DNA of 64,000 nt from Tolypocladium sp. Sup5 PDA-1 (lineage: Eukaryota > Ascomycota > Sordariomycetes > Hypocreales > Ophiocordycipitaceae), in contig JPHH03000026.1 of assembly GCA_000750105.3 (NCBI GenBank), forward strand, positions 310,001 through 374,000. The letters are read 5' to 3'. The notes beneath the pieces were generated by a model, which saw only the letters and a list, made by a program, of their open reading frames with translations, was not told the origin of the DNA and ran no database searches. Positions 1 to 11,602 of the stretch are shown piece by piece. Both the position numbers and the translations under genes were made by a program. How positions within the stretch are numbered: the stretch's first letter is position 1; each line of letters begins with the position of its first letter.

Positions 1-239
1 TCGGCGCGGCGGGACTGCATGAAGCCCTCAGCGTCCTCGGGCCTGTTGAAGCGCGGCTCGCGGTAGGGCGGGTTGATGCCGTCGCCTATCGAGTGCAGGG
101 CCACGGCGATGCGACGCCGGATATCGTCAGCGTAGCGCCGCAGCTCCGGCGACTCGTACATGGCCATGGCTGCGGCGACAGCGACGGAGACGGCGACGAC
201 GGCGCCTGAGGCCAGGACGACGTGGTTCACGATGGGCAT
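1..239 (-). CDS. Conserved hypothetical protein with N-terminal membrane segment (partial)
   Basis: The 5' part of a minus-strand gene whose remainder lies beyond the left edge. Translation from the ATG at 239 gives 79 residues beginning MPIVNHVVLASGAVVAV. Residues 5-27 form a hydrophobic Ala/Val-rich helix, a probable signal anchor. A polar stretch follows with an ELRRYADDIRRRIAVAL amphipathic segment and a FNRPEDAEGFMQSR motif. I recall similar short-anchor proteins of unknown function in Hypocreales, but I cannot name a family. The frame stays open to base 1, so the gene is cut by the window rather than broken. Function is unknown; membrane location is inferred only from the helix. Confidence 0.7.
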   Translation of the reverse strand, partial: MPIVNHVVLASGAVVAVSVAVAAAMAMYESPELRRYADDIRRRIAVALHSIGDGINPPYREPRFNRPEDAEGFMQSRRA

Positions 240-1707
240 CTTGGCCGGCTATGAGGGGGCGGGGTAAGAGGGACGGCACGATGATGGGGCAAGTAGGTGG
301 GAAGAGTGGGCGAGGAGTCGCAGGCAGTTGCAGGTTTAAATGGCGAGCAGGAAGATGAGGCTTCCCATGGGTTGGAGGATAGGAGAGCTCGATGATGAGC
401 TCTGTGACGAGGCCACATGGGATGGACGTGATGCTTGCGTAGTCCTTGTAGGTTGCCTTTGCCACAGTCCGCGGCCAGGCAGGCGGCTGATTACCCGATC
501 CGGAACGCCTGAGGCGCGGCCGCGCGTGCATGGTCACATGACCACTCTGATGAGTCGCTGGAGGTGGCCGTTGTACCTACAAACCTCCGTGGCCTCGTCA
601 GTTCGCCTGCAATGGTTTACATACATATACATGGCAAAGACTGAGTCCACGCCAGGTCGCCATGCCGCTCCTTTACATGCCGAGGAGAGAGATTGCGGCC
701 CTGTGGGACAGTTGCTAGCTGCAGGAAGCCACAGACCATGCTGGTACCGTGTGGAACGGGATCCAGTGGAACGGATCCAGTGCACTCATTGCCCAAACTG
801 GCAACCATACTCGAGACACGCATTCAATGCGACAACGGCAAGGGGCTAGCTTGGTCAAGCCCAGCTCCGAAGATGCCTCCGCTGCCTCCGTTCTCGTGTA
901 ACGTTTGGGTCGGTGCCGTGTCGGCTCAGGACATCGGCGCCAGGTTTGACGCGAGCCGGTGTCGCGGCAGCGGAAGGCCCGGCGGTCGGTCCGAGAAAGC
1001 TTAGTCACGCCTCGGTGGAACCTCGAGCGAGTCGGTGGCAATTCCTCATCTCTGGGGGGTGTGTGTGCCCCAGCTTTGGCGAGCAGCAGTGACCGTTGCA
1101 AAGGTAAGCAGCCTCTGCTTGGCACTCCAAGGGTCGCCTTGGGACATCTCGTAACATCATTGACCACCAACATGGGCATTTGTTCCGCGAGGCTCACACG
1201 TGGTCACCTTCTCCTTAAAGTCCCCTGGGTCGAGACCGGAGAAAAGCTCCATGCAGGCTGAAGCACCCATGCATCCCATCACCTGCAAGGCCCGAGCCCA
1301 GCCAAACAGCGAACGGGAGAGATGGCCAAAAAGAGGTCAATTATGCAAAATAGGGGCCGGGTGTGTACCCCCCGTCTAGGAAGAAAGCCGTCGCTAAATG
1401 TGAAAAAAAAAAAAACCCTGCATGTATAACGTGCCTACCTGCCTGCCGCCGCCCTGATATCAACCGAAACCCAGCCAGCCCAGCGCCTTTTTCCTCGGTG
1501 GAATGTGGAGTTGGGGGCAAAGGGTGGGTGTCAGCCGTCGTTGCCGCCAGCTCCGGAGGGCGCGGTTCGTGGGGATCAAGAACGCCACATGCGGTCTAAC
1601 GCCGAATGCTTGATGTTGCAGCCGTAAATTTTCTTTGCGCCGCGAGCACGCACACCAATGGTCGTTGGGTCATGGTGAGGTGTTGTCGACGTTGTGCATA
1701 ACTCTGT
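240..1707. other. Intergenic, no gene supported
   Basis: Between the partial membrane protein and the small two-exon gene. It probably holds the promoter of the former and the 3' UTR of the latter. Open frames here are short, overlap on both strands and match nothing I recognise. A 13-nt A run lies near 1406. No RNA gene was seen. Confidence 0.5.
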
Positions 1708-2012
1708 CTAAGAGCTGGTGGTGGACGACGCGCTCGAGTCCACCGAGTCCATCGAGTTGGTACGGGCAGCCTTCATGCGCTCACTGGAAGATGTTAGCAA
1801 TTGTATTTTGCGTAGACTCCAGAAGCAACAGAGGGGACATACTAGGCGGAGCGGTCTTGAAGCGTGCAGGTCCAGCGGCTGTTGCCCGTCTTGATATGGA
1901 ACTTGATGCCCTTGTTGTCGCCAAAGGTGGCGGGCGCAGCAACCGCGGGCGTAGCAGCAGGGGTGCTGGCCGCGGAGGAGGCGGAGGAGGAGGCAGACGA
2001 AGAGCCAGTCAT
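1708..2012 (-). CDS. Small conserved fungal protein, 81 aa, two exons
   Basis: Exons 1843-2012 and 1708-1783 on the minus strand, joined across a 59-nt intron with donor GTATGT, branch-like GCTAAC and acceptor TTCCAG. The spliced protein begins MTGSSSASSSASS. It has a Ser/Ala/Pro low-complexity first 30 residues, then a compact core with FGDNKGIKFHIKTGNSRW, CTLQDRSAYERMK and a Ser/Thr tail. Without splicing the frame stops right after DRSA, so the intron restores the conserved-looking DRSAYERMKAARTNSMDS segment. I believe this core recurs as a short orphan protein in filamentous ascomycetes, but no function is known to me. The 5' leader has a (GGT)n/(ACC)n run at about 2033-2053. No signal peptide or membrane segment is visible; a soluble protein is likely. 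Confidence 0.7.
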
Positions 2013-5000
2013 TTTGAATGTGTTGTGGTTTGGTGGTGGTGGTGGTGGTGGTGAAGTGTCGATGGACGGTGTCTGCGTGTAAGAAGGGCGGAAGACAGGT
2101 GCAGGCACGGCAGTGTGTAAGGGGACAAGTTTGCAAAGCGATTCACCAGGCAACAGGAAGCGCGAAATAGGGCGGCCAGGCGGCTCTTTATACACCTGGA
2201 ATTAACTCTACACCCATCACGCTTATCAAGGGCTGTCTCCATGGACAGACGAGGGCCCACGGCACACCCGGCCGGGCAGCCATTCTGCGTGTCTCGCCTC
2301 GACGTAGCCTAACCCCCCCCCCCCTTATCAAGGACACCGAAGGACCAGCGCCGTCCCGCGAGGCTAATAAAACACGTCGCGGACTCGCTCGCAGCGATAA
2401 GGTGAGTTATTTTCTGGAAGACAGCCACAAGCGTGACTAGGCGTCTGTAGCAATCTCGTGCCCCACGATCGCAGGTGAATACTAACATGGGGTGCGACGA
2501 ATGGCGACAAATGGCTGTCCAACCACCACGCGCCCAGGTCGGCACCGACCTCCGATGCCCTTCCTGTTCCCCATGGGCCCCGGAAATTACCAGAACACGG
2601 AAGCCGACCGGCAAGGACGGCGAGCGGCGGCTCAGGCGATGCAATACATGAGTTACACTGCTTGGTTGCTTCACCAGTTGCATGAGTGAATCTACCACGG
2701 CCGGTGCTTGATGAGCGGCTCAGCATGAAAAAGGCCCCTTGTCCCAAGACACGGTACATACGATACAACCGCCGTGCGAGCCTCGCGGGCGTCAGGCGTC
2801 ACAGTGATGCGAATGCGCTGCTGCGATACGTGGATATGACGGGTTGGACGGCTGCGGCTGCGACGGAGAGCCAGCCTGCCCTCGTGTGTCGGGAGTGGTT
2901 GGTCGCTGGAAAAGACGAGGTGGGGGGGGGGGGCCGTTCAAGGTTCCATCCATCTTGAAACCCTTGAATGTACTTTTGCGTGGGCCCTTCCATGTAAGTT
3001 CTGACTGGCCCGTCTTGACGCAAGAGAAGGCCCGCTGTAGTGTTCTAGAAGGGCTGTCGATGCACTGTCTCTCCTCATCACCAATCAGCGCCTCTGCTCG
3101 TCGGCGGACAAGGGAGTCCCCGGCCCCCACGGAGGAGAAGAGCGGCCTTTTGCCAATTCGCCGCGAAGCTCCGTCCGTGGGCTTGCTCCGTACACCCACA
3201 GCGCGTGGTTGGGGTTGAAGGCATCACCCGTTTGGCCCCGATGGCGCCAGAGTTGGCAAGGTCCCCCTCTGTCGATCTGAAAAGGGCATCCTCAGCCGTA
3301 CGAGTACGTACTGTACGAGTGTTCATTCCTCTACTTCGTACGTCATGTCCTGGTGCCAACTCACCTCCCGCTCCCGTCTGTGCCGTCTTCCGTCAGCCCT
3401 CATTTGCTGCCATCCAGCCGCTTTCGCGCAAACCACGCAACGACACTCTTGTGATCGAGAGTGATCTGCAAGAGCCTAGATCCGACACGTGGTTGGATAT
3501 TCCCCTCATGAACGCCATGCTGCGGGAAGCGCCTCGACCCGGCACTTGCTGTGGAGGATGCCGTTTCTTACGTGCCAGCTACCCGGTCGATGCCACTGTC
3601 GAGGATGACGCATCACCGCCAGGTTACGGTGGTAGTGCCCGATGAGAACTCGCCAAGGAAAACGCCCGTCAATGAGAGTGTGTCCGTCGTCGGAATATGC
3701 TCGTTTTGTTTCAGTTGCCTAGCCACTTGACATTACGAGTACGCGGCCCATTGAGCGACTTCAGACATGCATCCGCCAACTGTCAGACAAGGCGCTTGGC
3801 GGTTTCTCCAACCATCCTTGATCTACGCCCGTCAGTGACACATCAGGTCAGGCGTCGTCCGACCCTTGATATCGGCAAGGAGAACAGACGGAGCATGTCC
3901 GACCGACAGCCGGCTGCGCAACGGCACGGGTGTCGGCATCGTGAGGCTTTCCGTATAACATCGTCCCCTTACCACTCACACGCGGACCGCCAGCTGTTAC
4001 AGAAACCAACAGCCACGCAATCTGCCACACCGTTGTCTGCACCACCACCGCCAGAGAAGGAGCTGGGCCGTCCGTCAGGCCGTTCCATGCAGGCCAAGCT
4101 TTCTTTGGGGTAAGTAGCGCGGCCAGTCGATGAAACAGCGGGTGCATCCATGCATCCAGACTCTTGGCTTCCTCGCCACGCCGGGCGACCTGGACAGGTC
4201 TGGCAGGTCCCTGCGTGGATGGCGCAGACTCCGCGGACTCGCTCCGTTTGCTGGCCAGCATTGCCTGTCATCTGCTCTGCAGCCATTATTCTTGGCGGCC
4301 AGTGTCTGCAAGCGGGTTGGGGATGCTCGCCTTGGCTAAATGCCGCTGTTGGAGCAGTGCTTCTGGAACATGCATGGAAGTGGCCGGGACGGGACAGACT
4401 GCCCACTCATGCAGCCAAGCAGATGTCGTGTACGGACTACTCGTAGCACTCCACGATATCTTCGAGGCCACGGGATACGCAGAGCCCTTACTACTACATT
4501 TGTGTTGTCGTGGCCATGCGCCGTGTTGCGCCCGCCTGCGGACCCAGTGTCGGACAGCATCCAGGGACTCCCTTTCTACGCGGAACTGTCCCAGTACAAC
4601 TAAGACCTGCCTCCGGTATCGCTTCTAGAATCCAGCGAAGGATTTGATTTCTGCAGGTATTAGTGCAACCTCGGAATACTTGCACGAGCCTCAGCTCAGC
4701 CCTACCCTACACTGCCCTGCGGGTCGCACTTCCACTCGCCATATGTCCATCTCTCCAGATCTCATATCCGCAATCTCTCGTTTAGACTGTACCTTTTGGC
4801 ATCTTGGTCGAATCACGGTCGCGGGCTGGCGAGATCGAAAATGCTATTTTTAAACACGTCCCCGGGGGGGGCCTCTGCGTGGCCGCATCTTTGCTTACGG
4901 GGTGACGCGTCAAAATGCGTAGTACCACAGATCCTATGCCGCCTCCATTGGATCCTAGGCAAGCATGTTCTGGGACAGTGCCGACAGAAGGAAATGGACG

Positions 5001-5466
5001 CTCAAAAAGTGTAAAGGGGTGTTATGCCGAGCAATTGAGAGGGAGTTGCAAAAACTCAAGGGGAACAAGTCTTTCCTCGTCTTGGCACCAAGATCCAGCC
5101 AAGACTGAGTTCCAACACAATTGCAACGGATACTGGCCGGCGACAAGTGGGCGATCGGCACGGACTCAAGCGCGTCCCCCTTCGGATCCGGACTTTGCGG
5201 ACGCGGAGGAATTCTTGCCGGCCATTATCGAGACGACGTCGAACCGAGTCTTAGGCCTACGCGTCCCCGACCGCAACCCTGGGTCGCTAAGTCATGTCGG
5301 TGATGACGGCTTGTCGATGAGCCTCACCGTTACGCAAGGACAATGCTTCTACTTTACGCTCTCAGCGCAACGGACGCGTATAAGTTGAGCAAGAGTTGCC
5401 ATGGCGGGTTCCTAGACAAACAGCATCGCAACCTGGCCAGTTTGCACACTAGACTCGAAGACCGGC
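2013..5466. other. 3.4 kb intergenic, no gene supported
   Basis: Contains the (ACC)n leader repeat, a 13-nt C run near 2313 and a G run near 2923. Open frames up to about 157 codons overlap each other in conflicting frames and show no recognisable domain, so I do not call a gene. A short GTAC-rich palindromic patch lies near 3300-3320. A lineage-specific gene with unusual splicing cannot be excluded without RNA data. Confidence 0.45.
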
Positions 5467-6719
5467 ATGGCGACCCCAACTCCAACCGCTGCGCCGACGC
5501 GGACGTCCTCATCGACATCGACGGCAACATGCACGACTGCCGTGCCGGACAAGTACGGCCACGTGCCCATCGACGCGTGCCACTCGTACTACAGCTTCTA
5601 CCCGAGCTTCGAGGGCAACCTGGCGTTCGCGGTGCTCTTCGGCGTGAGCATGCTGGTGCATCTCGCGCAGGCCGTTGCGTATAAAAAGGTGCGTCCGTGG
5701 GTTGGGGCTCGGGATGTGCGGGAGGGCGGTGTTAATGGAAAGCACCCTTAGAGGTTCTGCTGGGTCATCGTCATGGGCGGACTCTGGGAGACGGCCGCCT
5801 TCATCATCCGGACCATTGGCGCGCACGACCAGCAGCAGATGCAGTATGCCATCTGGGGGCTACTCCTCTTCCTCCTCGCTCCGCTATGTAAGCCCCGCCT
5901 ATCAAGCATAGCAACCCGTGAAGAGCCCACTGACGCCTGCCAGGGATCAACGCCTTCGCCTACATGACCGTCGCGCGCATGGTCCACTTCGCCCTCCCCG
6001 AGCAGCGGATCTGGGGCGTTCGCGCCGCCAAGCTGACGCTCATCTTCATCTGGCTCGACGTCGTGTGCTTCCTCGTGCAGGCCGGCGGCGGCGCGCTGCT
6101 GTCTGGCAACAACCCTGCGAACTTGCTCGCTATCGGCATGAAGGTGTACATGGCGGGCATCGGCGTGCAGATGGGCTTCGTCGTCATCTTCAGCGCCATG
6201 ACGCTGTGGTTCTACTATCGCGTGCACCAGGTCGCGGGCGGCGGGGGCATCGGCCGCATGCGGTACTTGATATGGACACTGCTGGCGGTGCTGCTGCTCA
6301 TCGTGGTGCGTATTTGCCCCTGAATGTCCACGACATGGAAGACTGCTAACTCCTTGGCTGAATAGGGCCGCATCACCTACCGCCTCGTCGAGTTCGGCCC
6401 CGGCGTCGGCAACGACAACCCCATCCTGACCCACGAAAATTACCCCTTCCTGCTCGACGCGTTCCCGATGCTGCTCGCCCTGACGCTGCTCAACGCCTGC
6501 CACCCGGGCCTCGTGCTGCGCGGGCCGCACAGCGAGTTCCCGCGCCTCACCCGCGCGGAGAAGAAGGCCCTCAAGCAGCGGAAAAGGGACGAGAAGCGCC
6601 GGCGCAAAGAGGAAAAGAAGAGGGGGGGCCGCAAGGATAGCGAGTATGTGCTCACGGAGGACTTGAGGCGGACGACGACTGGGAGTGAGAGCGAGTGGGA
6701 GAGGCATCAACGGGTGTAA
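5467..6719 (+). CDS. RTA1-like (lipid-translocating exporter family) membrane protein
   Basis: Exons 5467-5688, 5752-5887, 5944-6305 and 6366-6719 give 357 residues; all junctions are GT-AG and keep frame. After a Thr/Ser-rich N-terminus (1-25) comes the DACHSYYSFYPSFEGNLAFAV opening typical of the RTA1 family, then about seven hydrophobic helices, including a YKKRFCWVIVMGGLWE loop-helix and the FAYMTVARMVHF helix. The C-terminal 70 residues are basic and charged (KKALKQRKRDEKRRRKEEKK), a cytosolic tail. RTA1/RTM1/RSB1 proteins are fungal plasma-membrane or endomembrane proteins tied to resistance to toxic sterol ligands (7-aminocholesterol) and export of sphingoid bases. The family call is firm; substrate is unknown. 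The start ATG is the only one that gives a sensible N-terminus. Confidence 0.88.
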
Positions 6720-7054
6720 ATGGTGTTCTGTAGGCTGAATTGTGATGCTGAGGAGGTTCTGGAAGCTGTACGAAGTACGGATACGAATGTACATGTAGAT
6801 ATCTCGATGGGGAACATCCAGTCGGCTTAATGCGATGCCATCTGCGCGCTTGTCTCCAGGGTCGTTGGCCATGTCCATCTACAGAACGTAGGACCCGATT
6901 GTACTCGACCAAGTTCAACACCGCTTCTCGTTCACGGCCCTCCTTGCTGACCCTGTCTTTTTGCTGTATCCATCTGACTGTATCCATCTGATGGCAAATA
7001 AGCTGCCACTGTCTCCACAAGCGGGACCAGCAACTCGCCAACAACCCACAAACA
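6720..7054. other. Intergenic between RTA1-like gene and tRNA-Gly
   Basis: Probable 3' UTR of the RTA1-like gene plus the tRNA upstream region. It holds a short GTACGAAGTACGG-type patch near 6768 and a duplicated TGTATCCATCTGA word at about 6965-6990. No gene is supported. Confidence 0.4.
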
Positions 7055-7136
7055 GCGTGATTGGTTTAGTGGTAAAATTCTCCGTTGCCATCCGAGCAGC
7101 GTCGGGGAGCCCTGGGTTCGATTCCCAGATCACGCA
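7055..7136 (+). tRNA. tRNA-Gly (anticodon GCC) with 11-nt intron
   Basis: A complete cloverleaf can be drawn by eye. The acceptor stem GCGTGAT (7055-7061) pairs perfectly with ATCACGC (7129-7135), with discriminator A at 7136. The D-arm is GGTTTAGTGGTAAAAT. The anticodon stem CTCCG (7080-7084) pairs with CGGGG (7103-7107), with one T-G wobble. Anticodon GCC lies at 7087-7089 in loop TTGCCA-T. The T-arm CTGGG-TTCGATT-CCCAG spans 7112-7128. An 11-nt insertion, 7091-7101, sits one base 3' of the anticodon, the canonical position for introns removed by the tRNA splicing endonuclease. The A box and the B box (GGTTCGATTCC) are intact, and T runs downstream (from about 7155) can end Pol III transcription. 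Confidence 0.96.
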
Positions 7137-7685
7137 GGCACGTCGAGTGCTTTCCTTTTTTGAAGTTTTGCGGACTTCATTTTTTTTGGTGGTTGTCCTT
7201 TTTCCTTGTTCGTGATGGAGCAGTGTCGGGCCCGTGCGTAGATCTGACCGTATTCCATACGATTAAAGATAAAATATAGAATGGGAATACCTTGGCAGCC
7301 TTTGGATCACTGATATCGGGTGTAAGCGACGTTTGTGTCGACAAGTTGCGAGGCGTGAACAACACCCGCGGCCATGACCAGTGAACATGTACGAGAACAA
7401 GTTTGCTGCAACATGCTATCCAAAACACACCCTGTTTCCATGATGCCTTGAAATAACGTCCGAGATATACGTCATCGTTGCTCGCTCATACAATGCTCAG
7501 CTATATTCTCATTAATCCATACATGGCATGCATACTCCCTCCATGCTCGCGAAAGACCCAACACAAGATGCCTAATCAGTTGCCTGCTCACCATCTCTAC
7601 AAGTACACGGGCCGCTCCGAAACACGCAGCGGCCCTCTGGGAAGACCAAAAAACAAAAACAGCACTGAAAATGAATTTCTGTTCC
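7137..7685. other. Intergenic: Pol III terminator region and 3' UTR of kinase-like gene
   Basis: T-rich stretches at about 7155-7161 and 7182-7189 can serve as the tRNA terminator. The rest is probably the 3' UTR of the minus-strand kinase-like gene. No other gene is seen. Confidence 0.4.
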
Positions 7686-10600
7686 TCATGTTCGTGAATC
7701 TGTCGTAATCATTAGTGCTGGCACGGTCGCCGACCGCACAATCGTGCTGAAGTCGTCGTCAATGATGCTCTTGCCCCGCATCAGCTCGTCGTCGATGCCC
7801 ATGTGCGCCGCGCCGATGCCCGTAAGCGACACGGGGAGGGATATCTTCCTAAGACAGTCTGGTTTCTGGCGTCCCCGTAACGGCTCCTTCGACACGGGCG
7901 GGTTGAAGCCATGCAGACTCTGGTTAGCGAGCCAGTTCTTTGTCGAATAAGATTCATCAACCGGCCGATGAGTCACGTATTCAGCAGTCGATGCTGTTGG
8001 TGCTCCGTCCTTGGTCTTGTGCATGTTGACTCCGGGTTCTGCACTCCCCGGCCCCTGCGTAGCCACATATTCTGGTTCTCGTTCCGGCCCCGTTCCGCGT
8101 CCCTCGTCATGGCTTGCTGACGCCAGTTCTTGCGGCTTCGAGTAACTATCAGTTATTGTCGATGCCACTTTCTCTGTGGCATCATCGCCACTTGAAGCCT
8201 TTTGTGCCGTTTCGCGGTTGTCATCACAGGTTTTCGCTAGTCGGGCCTCTTCTTCACCATCTCGTGCAAGCTCTGCCATGGGACGAGCTGCTGTAGTCTC
8301 CGATTGCTCGACAGCCGCAAGCGCTGCGTCGGGTGATGCCTCTGCCTGTACTGATCCAAGCGGCGCCGTATTGATCGCAGTCTCCTCTCTGGTAAGTTTT
8401 GGAATCGGTGCCACCTCGGTCGCAGCAACAGGGCAGGGTGGCTCATCCGGCGCAACCGCAAGCTGTTCCGGTGGGCTCATACTCTCTCCAGCTGCCGCAC
8501 CGTGGCTCGTCAGCGTATCAGCCATGACTGAGAGACCTGCATCCTTCGTCGCCCTGTGCTCCGACGCTTCTCGGGGTCGATCCTCCACGACGTCCTCGAC
8601 TTCCGCTGTCGGCGTGGGCGTCGTGTGGTCGTGGTCGTGCTGTGACACGTAGTCCGACATCGTCTCATCTGCCCCCGCATCGGTGTATGACGGTCGCACG
8701 CTCCTATTCGCAGCCCAGGACGTTTTGCTGAAGGGATCCCGTGATGACTCGCATACGTCGAAGTCGCTGGGCAGCGGGCTCGGAGGGGATCGGCCCCGGG
8801 CCGGGTAGTACGGCTCGTATGGCACAGGGCTGGTGTCCACGTACGTTCTGCCCGAGTAGGGCCAGTCGCTGGGGGGTTCGACGGTCCTGATGAGCGGCCG
8901 ACCATCGGCGTGATAGCCGTCCACGAAGTACTCGCTGACCGAATGCCCGTCGTCAACGGAAATGGCGTGTTCCTTGGCGTACAGTTGTCCGTTATCGTTG
9001 GCGGCCGGTGGGAACATTTGCAGAAGTGACGATGCTTGTAGGCGCATCCTCGGATCAGCGCTGAGGCACATCTCAGTCATCTGACGATACCAGTCGGGCA
9101 CGTTGATTTCCGGCCCGAGCATCAACGGCCGCCCATGGCCCTCTGGTTCGTCTTCCTCCATGGCCAGCGCCCACAGCACCATGCCCAGCTGATAGAGGTC
9201 GGACTTGACGCCAATGTACATGGTGATGCGGTGGCCCGCGTCGATCAGTGCCGTCGCCTCGGGAGGTTCCCAGCCCACGGGGCAACCCCTCCTGTTGATG
9301 TCGATGATCTTTGCATTGTCGGCATCGTCGATGACAATGTTGGACAGAGTAAAGTCGCCCTGGACGAATCCCGAGTCGTGGACGTCCGCCAAGCCCCGGA
9401 CAATCTGCCTCGCCCATCTTTCCTTGGTGGCCCAGGGGAGACCGTAGCTGTTTTCCTTGCAATTCTCGAAAATGAGGTCGATGAGGGCGCCTTGGGATGC
9501 GTAGCTAATCAAGAGGCCCTTGACGTACTCGTCTTGATCGTCGACGACGACGCCGTAGAACCTGACAACGTCGTGGGAGTACCGCAGACTGTTGAGGGCA
9601 TTGACCTCATACAGAAACTCCTCAATGGTATCCTGACTCGGGATCTCCTTCTTGATGAGAACCTGACCGTGCACGCTGACCTTGTACACGAAGCCAGACA
9701 TGTGCGAATCAAAGACAATGTCGCGTTCTCTAATTCGCCTGCAGCCCAAGTGTCGCACTTGGGAGACGCGAGGGTAGTTGATGATTTCCTAGGCTGTGTC
9801 AGCAGACCAGCCAAGTTCCGAGACACGGGCTTGCGCCAAAACAAAAAATAGAAGCCGGCGGAGTGGTGACACAGGCAAGGGGTGGCTGGGCAAGACGTTC
9901 GTCATCATGCCAACGGGGAAGAGCCTCCACTTACATTGCCATCCTCGACAACGTGGACATGCAGCCGGCCGTCGGTGGTCTCGAGTTTCAGGTTGGTGAC
10001 TGTATCGTAGAACTTGATGTCGAGCAGGCTCTCGCGGATGGCCTCGTAGATCTTGGCGCTCTTCTCTCTTTGATACTTGGTGTGGATCAAGTCCATCTCG
10101 AGGGAGTTTGGCGGGGCGAAGCGATAGTCGAGCGAGATGGTGACTCGACGCCAGAGGTGTTCCTGCTCGCGGTAGGTGACGAAGAATTTCTCCCGTTTTG
10201 AACGGTCTCTAAAGTGCATGCTGAGGTTGAGGATCCACGTCCTCTCGAGCTCGTCGTTGATCATGGCCTCGTGCTGCGACGCCGTCATGGATTGGGCGTC
10301 CGCCATATCCGCCACGTCGGGAGCCGTCTCATCTTCGCCTCTACTTTGCGAAGCAACTGACATCTGGTCCAGTGGCTGTTCATTTGGTCCATCGTCAGTC
10401 TGGCTTGTGGATATGAACGAGGGGTAGTGATGAAAGCCTGGGGCGTCATGGGAGGAGCCGAGAAGACCGGGGGCGCTGACACGGGGGTTGGTACTGGGCT
10501 GGGAGAGAGCCCGCTTGTGCCGACTCTGAGATCGCCTGTCGACCGAAGCTGCCCGTCGCTCATCTGCTGTAGGCATGACGGGAGCCAGGTGCATTCTCTG

Positions 10601-10861
10601 TTCTGACTGTTGCCTCTTGAAGGTCTGAGAACGGGGGAGGCCGGTGACGACTGTTCTCGAGCCGTGTCCGTGTCCGGGTGCGTGTGCAGCCACAGCCGGC
10701 CGCAACGGCTCTTCATGGTCCGACTCATGATTCCGAGGCAGCTCGCAAGGAATAGACGAGTGCGGCGCTGCGCCTTGTTTGCCCAGGAGTTTTCGCCAAA
10801 AGGCAAGTCTACCAGACGGCGGCGGCGGCGGCTCGGATTCGGTGTCGTCCGACAGAGCCAT
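7686..10861 (-). CDS. Fungal protein kinase-like protein with atypical catalytic motifs
   Basis: Exons 9935-10861 and 7686-9788 (146-nt intron 9789-9934) encode 1009 residues. Splicing joins VVEDGN to EIINYPRVSQVRHLG in phase 0. The N-terminus is disordered and basic (RSQTFKRQQSEQR near 85), followed by a conserved ELERTWILNLSMHFRDRSKREKFF region and TNLKLETTDGRLHVHV. The kinase-like domain spans about 330-560. Its glycine loop is degenerate (MSGFVYKV), Lys355/356 are candidates for the ATP-binding Lys, the HRD loop reads VQGDFTLSN (Asp454, Asn459 kept) and DFG reads DIN (472-474). GWEPPE replaces APE. A long acidic, Pro/Ser/Thr-rich tail follows. I have seen this architecture as a kinase-domain protein in Sordariomycetes, function unknown. 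Retention of Lys, Asp and Asn leaves activity possible; loss of HRD His/Arg and of Phe-Gly suggests an unusual or pseudokinase role. Confidence 0.87.
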
Positions 10862-11316
10862 GTTGGACGGCAGGATATGTTTCGGTAGCGAAGCGGTGAA
10901 CCAAGAGCCTGTGGTGATGATGCAACGGCCGACCCAATGCTAGAGCAGCAGCCCAGGAGGAGAGCCCGATATGGCTTCCAAGCAGCAGCAGTCGACGTGG
11001 CTGGGGGCGGGCCTGTGGATACACATGTAGAGGCATGCAATGCAGATGCTGTGCTGTGGGTGAAGGTCTATCAATGGCACGGACAGAGCACAGGCGCGGA
11101 CGAGCAAGAGGCAGAATAAGCGGGAGGATAAACAGACAAGAGGCGACGACAAGGGGAGGCGTGGCAATATACGGCGCCCATGAGGAAGGGCCTCAGGCAG
11201 GCCAACGACGATGAAGATGGACGCAAGGGGGGGCTGGTGGGGTGAGGGTGAGGTGAGGTCCGCGAGGCGGTTTCGTGTTAGGCGCCGTCAGTGAAGTGGT
11301 CACCGACAGGCTGCCT

Positions 11317-11347
11317 CTCGCTGGACTCGCTGGACTCGCTGGACTCG
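11317..11347. repeat. 9-nt tandem repeat, three copies
   Basis: The unit CTCGCTGGA occurs three times in a row at 11317, 11326 and 11335, followed by a partial CTCG. It is a non-coding minisatellite in the region upstream of the kinase-like gene. Confidence 0.85.
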
Positions 11348-11565
11348 CCGAGGACAACGGGCCGTCTGCTGCCAGGCCAGCGCGCGAGCAGCGGCAGCAT
11401 CGAACGGACGGACGAGGCGTCCGACGATGGCAGTGCGCGGGGGGGGCACGCAAGCTGGGGGGTTGCGAGGAAGAAAAGGGGCCCGGGCAGGAAAAGGCGA
11501 TGGGATCGTGAGAGGTTTGGTCGATGCAGCGCTCAGGTGAGAGGCGGCGCGGCTGGCAAGACTGG

Positions 11566-11602
11566 TACCTTGACCTACCTATACCTAGGTAGGTACCTAG
11601 TA
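11566..11602. repeat. ACCTACCT/AGGTAGGT palindromic patch
   Basis: Contains GACCTACCTATACCTAGGTAGGTACC, with ACCTA and TAGGT words on both strands that could form a hairpin. A related patch sits at 39332-39360. Such TAGGTA-rich simple sequence is common between fungal genes; no function is assigned. Confidence 0.6.

Noticed and set aside
5748..6878. A 376-codon minus-strand frame across the RTA1-like gene
   Set aside because: It crosses the introns and exons of the RTA1-like gene and is His/Arg/Glu-rich shadow sequence.
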